Source: an uncultured Eubacteriales bacterium | GTDB lineage: Bacteria; Bacillota; Clostridia; Oscillospirales; Oscillospiraceae | Length of the DNA: 9,705 nucleotides | Assembly: GCA_900544945.1 (NCBI GenBank) | Contig: UQXG01000088.1 | Span: forward strand, 1 to 9,705 | Direction: 5' to 3' | In this document: piece by piece, positions 6,330-9,705 of the stretch | Layout of the letters: every line of letters starts with the position of its first letter | Position numbering within the stretch: position 1 is the first letter of the stretch | Translations under genes and position numbers: made by a program | The notes under the pieces: generated by a model | Seen by the model: the letters and a program-made list of their open reading frames with translations, nothing else | What the model was told of the DNA's origin: nothing | Database searches by the model: none

Positions 6330-7328
6330 TTAGAATCCTTTACCTAGATATTCAGCGACGTTATCGGCTGTCACAACCACGGAAGGAATAATAACTTCCT
6401 TGTCGGTCAGTTCGCCGCTGAGCATCTGGTCAACGGCAATGATGCCTTCGGGCGCGCAGAAAGAGTAGACCGCAGAACCCGTCAGGATCCCCTGGTTAAT
6501 CAGTTCAAAGGCGGCGTTCTCGCCATCGATACCGAAAACCGCAATTTCGCCCGTTCTGCCGGCAGCCGCGATCGCCTGGGCCGCCGCCATAGACATCTGG
6601 TCATTGTGGGCATAGACAGCGTCAATTTCCCCGGAATCGTATTTGGTCAGCATGTCTTCCATATAAGTCATGGCCAAAGTACCCTTGTAGTCGCAGTACT
6701 GCTCCTCGATCACAGTCACATTGGGATGGTTCGCCAGTTCATCGCGGAACCCAGCGTTCCGGTCCGTAGTGGCTGTTGTGCCAGCCGTACCCTGGATCTC
6801 AATGACGGAGCCTTCGTCGCCGATGGCATCGCACAACGCCTTTGCCACGACCTTACCGATGTCATAGTCCGAAGAGCCGACGTGCAGATCTACGTCCAGT
6901 GACGCATGGCTGTCCATGGTCACCACTTTGATGCCGGCATCCATCGCCTGCTGCAGCACGGTGTTGAGACCGTCAGCAGACAGCGGACTGACCATGATGA
7001 CGTCCACACCTGCTGCAATATGGTCTTCAATATCCTTTACCTGCTTGCTGACATCGCTGTTGGCGTTGGTTACCATGAACTCATACTTGCCTGGGAAGTT
7101 TTTCTCGGCATAGGCCTCGTTGTCTTCCACCTGCTTGACACGGAACTGATGATCCATAGCAGATTCGGCAATTCCAATGAGAATGGGTTCGCCGTCCGTT
7201 TTGGCAGGTGCTTCCGCAGACTCCCCAGTGGGCTGTACTGCCGGCTTTTCAACGGTCTGTTCGCTGGCGCAGGCGCACAGTGCAAACAGCAGCGTAAGCG
7301 CCACCATCAAGCTAAGAAATCTTTTCAT
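6330..7328 (-). CDS. Sugar-binding lipoprotein of the ABC transporter (RbsB-like, periplasmic-binding type 1 fold)
   Basis: Extracytoplasmic receptor that captures the sugar for the permease/ATPase pair. Of 332 residues, 1-19 are a lipoprotein signal ending LCA-C, with Cys20 the likely lipidated residue. A flexible linker rich in Glu, Ala and Pro covers about 21-46. The binding fold starts at PILIGIAESAMDHQFR (48-63), continues with DVIMVSP (109-115), VVTMDS (135-140) and TDRNAGF (188-194), and ends with AHNDQM (240-245) and FGIDG (265-269). These carry the polar and acidic residues that contact monosaccharides in RbsB-type proteins. The start is certain: AAAGGAGG lies 10 bases before the ATG. 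It sits 68 bases after the permease gene and is followed by two hairpins, which fits a binding protein made in excess. The sugar is not readable; the GH32 neighbour points to fructose or a fructoside. Confidence 0.93.
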   Translation of the reverse strand: MKRFLSLMVALTLLFALCACASEQTVEKPAVQPTGESAEAPAKTDGEPILIGIAESAMDHQFRVKQVEDNEAYAEKNFPGKYEFMVTNANSDVSKQVKDIEDHIAAGVDVIMVSPLSADGLNTVLQQAMDAGIKVVTMDSHASLDVDLHVGSSDYDIGKVVAKALCDAIGDEGSVIEIQGTAGTTATTDRNAGFRDELANHPNVTVIEEQYCDYKGTLAMTYMEDMLTKYDSGEIDAVYAHNDQMSMAAAQAIAAAGRTGEIAVFGIDGENAAFELINQGILTGSAVYSFCAPEGIIAVDQMLSGELTDKEVIIPSVVVTADNVAEYLGKGF

Positions 7329-7396
7329 TTTTTTTATTCCTCCTTTGATATTTTATGTTAAAACCCCATGGGTCCCAACATCTTTAAGAAGTTCTG

Positions 7397-8359
7397 TCAG
7401 CCACGGTCTCTTGTGCGGATTCTGTCGATCAGTACCGCGGCAACGATAATCAGGCCCTGTAAAATCTGCTGCAAGAACGGGGACACGCCCTGCAGGTTCA
7501 GCACATTATTCAGCACGACAATAATGCCGGCGCCGATCAGCGTCCCCCAAACGCCGCCCTGTCCGCCTAGAGAACTGGTGCCGCCGATGATAACCATTGC
7601 GATGGCGTCCAGTTCCATGCCATTTCCGGACGTGGGGTCACCGGAGAGCAGACGCGAGGTATAAATGAGTGCCGCAAAGCCGGAAAGCATGCCGCAGATC
7701 ACGTAGACCATCATTTCAACGGTTTGGACTTTGATGCCCGCTAAACGCGCCGCTTCCTTGTTGTCACCCACGGCGTAAATGCAGCGTCCGAAGGTCGTGT
7801 ATTTCAGGATAAAGGCAAGGATGACAATTAAAATTCCAAAAATATAGACTGGAACCGGAATCCCCCACAGCTTTCCTGCGGCAAACCAGTTGAATTTTCC
7901 CGAATAGGCAAGGATGCTGACCGGCGCGCCATGGGAAATCATCAGCGTCAGACCCTGGATGGCGGTCATGGAGCCCATCGTCATAATGAATGGAACAATC
8001 CGTCCTTTCACCACTCCGATGCCGTTCAGCAGACCGAGAAGCGCACCCGCCAGAACACCGATGACCATCACCAGCGGGATGGGAACGTTCATGCAGATCA
8101 GTTTGGCGCTCACAACGGACACGAACGATACCACCGCGCCCACAGACAAATCAATGCCGCCGGTCAGGATTACAAACGTCATGCCCATTGCCAGCACGCC
8201 GCTGATGGATATAGACCGGATGTTGTTGATAACGTTGCTTGTCTGAAGGAACCTTGGGCTGATCAACGACGCTAGGACAATCATGAGAATCAGTGCCCAA
8301 ACCGATCCGTTGACATTTTTCAGTCTGTTTTTCAGGTTATCATTTGTCAGTCTTTTCAT
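7397..8359 (-). CDS. Sugar ABC transporter permease (RbsC-like, CUT2 family)
   Basis: Membrane channel of the importer, 320 residues with about eight to ten hydrophobic segments and normal RbsC length. Family marks are LTGGIDLSVGAVVS (65-78), GLLNGIGVVKGRIVPFIMT (109-127), FGRCIYAVGDNKEAARLAGI (190-209, the cytoplasmic loop that contacts the ATPase) and IIGGTSSLGGQGG (257-269). Only one permease gene is present, so it should act as a homodimer with the double ATPase. The ATG at 8359 has GGTGGAG 7 bases upstream. The three 17-bp repeats sit directly upstream of that site. It follows the ROK regulator by 61 bases and shares its orientation, so co-transcription is likely. Confidence 0.94.
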   Translation of the reverse strand: MKRLTNDNLKNRLKNVNGSVWALILMIVLASLISPRFLQTSNVINNIRSISISGVLAMGMTFVILTGGIDLSVGAVVSFVSVVSAKLICMNVPIPLVMVIGVLAGALLGLLNGIGVVKGRIVPFIMTMGSMTAIQGLTLMISHGAPVSILAYSGKFNWFAAGKLWGIPVPVYIFGILIVILAFILKYTTFGRCIYAVGDNKEAARLAGIKVQTVEMMVYVICGMLSGFAALIYTSRLLSGDPTSGNGMELDAIAMVIIGGTSSLGGQGGVWGTLIGAGIIVVLNNVLNLQGVSPFLQQILQGLIIVAAVLIDRIRTRDRG

Positions 8360-8373
8360 TTAACATCTCCACC

Positions 8374-8424
8374 TTTGTTTCATCTTCTAATTTGTTTTAT
8401 CTACTAATTTGTTCCATCTGCTAA
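8374..8424. repeat. Three tandem 17-bp direct repeats upstream of the permease gene
   Basis: Units on the + strand: TTTGTTTCATCTTCTAA (8374-8390), TTTGTTTTATCTACTAA (8391-8407) and TTTGTTCCATCTGCTAA (8408-8424), joined without spacers. On the transcribed strand the consensus is TTAGNAGATNNAACAAA. The last unit overlaps the ROK stop codon at 8421-8423, and the first ends just before the permease ribosome binding site. Variation falls at only a few positions per unit. They could be operator sites for the regulator, a spacer grown by slippage, or an RNA-level element. Confidence 0.85.
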
Positions 8425-9620
8425 ACTAAAAGTTGACTGGGTTCAGAGAGAATTCTGTCGATGGCAATCAGCGCCGCACCACAAAGAATCACATCATCCT
8501 GCATATCGGAATATTGGATGTCCAGCTTTTCATAAATGGGCAGCAGAAGCCGTTCCCGAAGCACCTCCCGGATTTTCCGCATCATGACCTCACCTCCGCC
8601 AGTCATGATGTCGCTGATGATAACTTTGTCTGGGTTGTACATGTTGACCAGCACCTGCAGACCGTATCCCATATACGTCCCCATCTGTTCTACCACAGAA
8701 ACGGCATAGCTGTCTCCCTGATTCATGGCCGCGAAGATGTCGCTGACACTGATTTCTGGGAGGAGGCTCAGGCAGCTTTCCGGGTGGTCGGAAATCTCAT
8801 TTCTCACTTGCTGTTCCATCGCCACCGAAGAGCAGTACTTGAGAAGACACCCGCGATTGCCGCATTCGCAGGGGATTCCGTTGTAATCGATACTGACATG
8901 CCCGATTTCACCAGCGATTCCGAGGCTCCCATTAAACACCTTCCCGTTGATGACCGCGCCGGAGCCGATTCCTTCGCTGGCTACGAAGTGCACAATTGTC
9001 TTGCTTGGAGAGCGGTCCTCATCCGACCACCAACACGCAAACGCCCCCGCATGGACGTCATGTTCGATAAACACTGGGATATCAATACCCGAGAATGCGG
9101 TGCGGATATCCACTTCGTTGCAGCCCTGTTGTTCGCGGATGCTGCGGACGCGACCTTCGTTTTTGAAAAATGGACCAGGGACGGCCATGCCGATGGCCAT
9201 GATCTTGGGATAGCGACTGCGGAACTCCGCGACGTTTCTCAGAATAACCTGTACAGCTTTGTCGATATCGTCCATGTACTGCAGCGGTTCCATGCGTTCC
9301 TCGTATTTTTTTGCCCTAATGTCGTAAACGCCCACCAGGACCGCAGTTCTTGACAGCTTGACCCCAAGAACCTGAAATTGTTTCCCGTTCAACTTCAAAC
9401 CTATGGACCGGCGACCGCGTAGACCCTCGGTCAGCCCAGTCTCCTTGACCACGCCCGCCTCGACCAAGCTCCGGATGATCTTCGTGATGGAAGCCTGCGT
9501 TAGACCAGATATCCTGGACAATTCCGCTCTGGAACATCCAGGATGGCTGCTCAGGTACTTTACGACCAACGCACGATTCATACTCTGGATATCGTCGAGA
9601 TTTTTTCCTTCTCTCTCCAT
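8421..9620 (-). CDS. ROK-family transcriptional repressor (NagC/XylR/Mlc type)
   Basis: Likely repressor of the operon and of itself, released when it binds sugar. It has 399 residues. A winged HTH covers about 12-72, with SRAELSRISGLTQASITKII (30-49) holding the recognition helix and GLRGRRS (66-72) the wing. The ROK domain follows. The DxGGT phosphate loop of sugar-kinase relatives is replaced by LGVKLSRTAV (85-94), so ATP-dependent kinase activity is unlikely. Sugar-site elements remain: VPGP (147-150), EHDVHAG (186-192) and GEIGH (237-241). The zinc motif CECGNRGC (251-258) is intact, but the Glu usually two residues after the last Cys is Leu (GCLL). AGAGGAAG before the ATG supports the start at 9620. 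It is the first gene of the five-gene - strand unit. Confidence 0.93.
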   Translation of the reverse strand: MEREGKNLDDIQSMNRALVVKYLSSHPGCSRAELSRISGLTQASITKIIRSLVEAGVVKETGLTEGLRGRRSIGLKLNGKQFQVLGVKLSRTAVLVGVYDIRAKKYEERMEPLQYMDDIDKAVQVILRNVAEFRSRYPKIMAIGMAVPGPFFKNEGRVRSIREQQGCNEVDIRTAFSGIDIPVFIEHDVHAGAFACWWSDEDRSPSKTIVHFVASEGIGSGAVINGKVFNGSLGIAGEIGHVSIDYNGIPCECGNRGCLLKYCSSVAMEQQVRNEISDHPESCLSLLPEISVSDIFAAMNQGDSYAVSVVEQMGTYMGYGLQVLVNMYNPDKVIISDIMTGGGEVMMRKIREVLRERLLLPIYEKLDIQYSDMQDDVILCGAALIAIDRILSEPSQLLV

Positions 9621-9639
9621 ACATACTTCCTCTCACAGC

Positions 9640-9660
9640 GTTATGCTCTTATTGCTTAAC
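9640..9660. promoter_or_regulatory. Imperfect palindrome in the ROK gene leader (candidate operator)
   Basis: GTTATGC (9640-9646) and GCTTAAC (9654-9660) form 7-bp arms with one mismatch around an AT-rich 7-base centre. The 21-base size and AT-rich middle suit a ROK-family operator, and it sits between the likely -10 box and the regulator's ribosome binding site. A second small palindrome, TTTAT-TG-ATAAA, lies at 9665-9676. Confidence 0.35.
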
Positions 9661-9686
9661 TGCGTTTATTGATAAATCGAGTATAT

Positions 9687-9692
9687 ATTATA
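9687..9692 (-). promoter_or_regulatory. Probable -10 box of the ROK/sugar operon promoter
   Basis: TATAAT on the - strand in an AT-rich setting, about 67 bases before the regulator's start codon. The matching -35 box would fall beyond the right edge of the window, so the promoter cannot be fully judged. Confidence 0.4.
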
Positions 9693-9705
9693 TAGCGAGT
9701 AATGT

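Noticed and set aside
7340..7396. Terminator or attenuator between the permease and binding-protein genes
   Set aside because: The CCCATGGG palindrome has no room for a loop, and the TTTT after it is too short to support a call.
8374..8424. CRISPR array from the 17-bp repeats
   Set aside because: The units abut with no spacers, are too short, and no cas gene is nearby.
8433..9353. 306-codon + strand frame opposite the ROK gene
   Set aside because: Antisense shadow of a clear ROK repressor, with low-complexity His/Asp-rich translation.
8421..9620. ROK protein as the missing fructokinase
   Set aside because: It has an N-terminal winged HTH and lacks the DxGGT phosphate loop, so it should be a regulator.

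Overview
The window looks like chromosomal DNA from a Gram-positive Clostridia-type bacterium, possibly a gut Oscillospiraceae/Ruminococcaceae member. The signs are strong AGGAGG-type ribosome binding sites, TTGACA/TATAAT promoters, a lipoprotein-type solute-binding protein, and a GT8 and GGDEF protein of Firmicute style. The genus cannot be fixed from sequence alone.

Layout, left to right. (1) A GT8 family glycosyltransferase on the + strand (4-840) converges on a membrane-bound GGDEF protein on the - strand (1053-2492). The two share one long inverted-repeat terminator at 996-1051. (2) Positions 2560-3060 hold what looks like a collapsed mobile element. There is a C-terminal piece of one recombinase-like gene on the - strand, a helix-turn-helix (HTH) regulator cut off after 25 codons, and a C-terminal piece of a second (large serine) recombinase on the + strand. 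Two near-consensus divergent promoters with a palindrome between their -35 boxes still stand here; one of them probably now drives the GGDEF gene. (3) From 9620 down to 3167 on the - strand lies a five-gene sugar operon: ROK-family repressor, RbsC-type permease, RbsB-type lipoprotein, RbsA-type double ATPase, and a cytoplasmic GH32 beta-fructosidase. It ends at a strong terminator (3059-3019) embedded in the relic.

The operon reads as an import-and-hydrolysis unit for a fructose-containing sugar. The lipoprotein captures the sugar outside the cell, and the permease with the double ATPase imports it. The GH32 enzyme, which has no signal peptide, splits a terminal fructosyl bond inside the cell, and the ROK protein is the likely sugar-responsive repressor. 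No fructokinase is present in the window. Intergenic control elements include three tandem 17-bp repeats in front of the permease, a perfect 13-bp hairpin and a second imperfect one between the binding-protein and ATPase genes, and palindromes in front of the regulator.

The most notable items are the recombinase/HTH relic with live-looking divergent promoters, a GGDEF protein whose membrane sensor resembles an ECF-transporter S component, the 17-bp repeat array, and the pairing of a CUT2 (usually monosaccharide) transporter with an intracellular fructosidase. I saw no CRISPR array, tRNA, rRNA or intact mobile element, and no clearly new multi-gene system.
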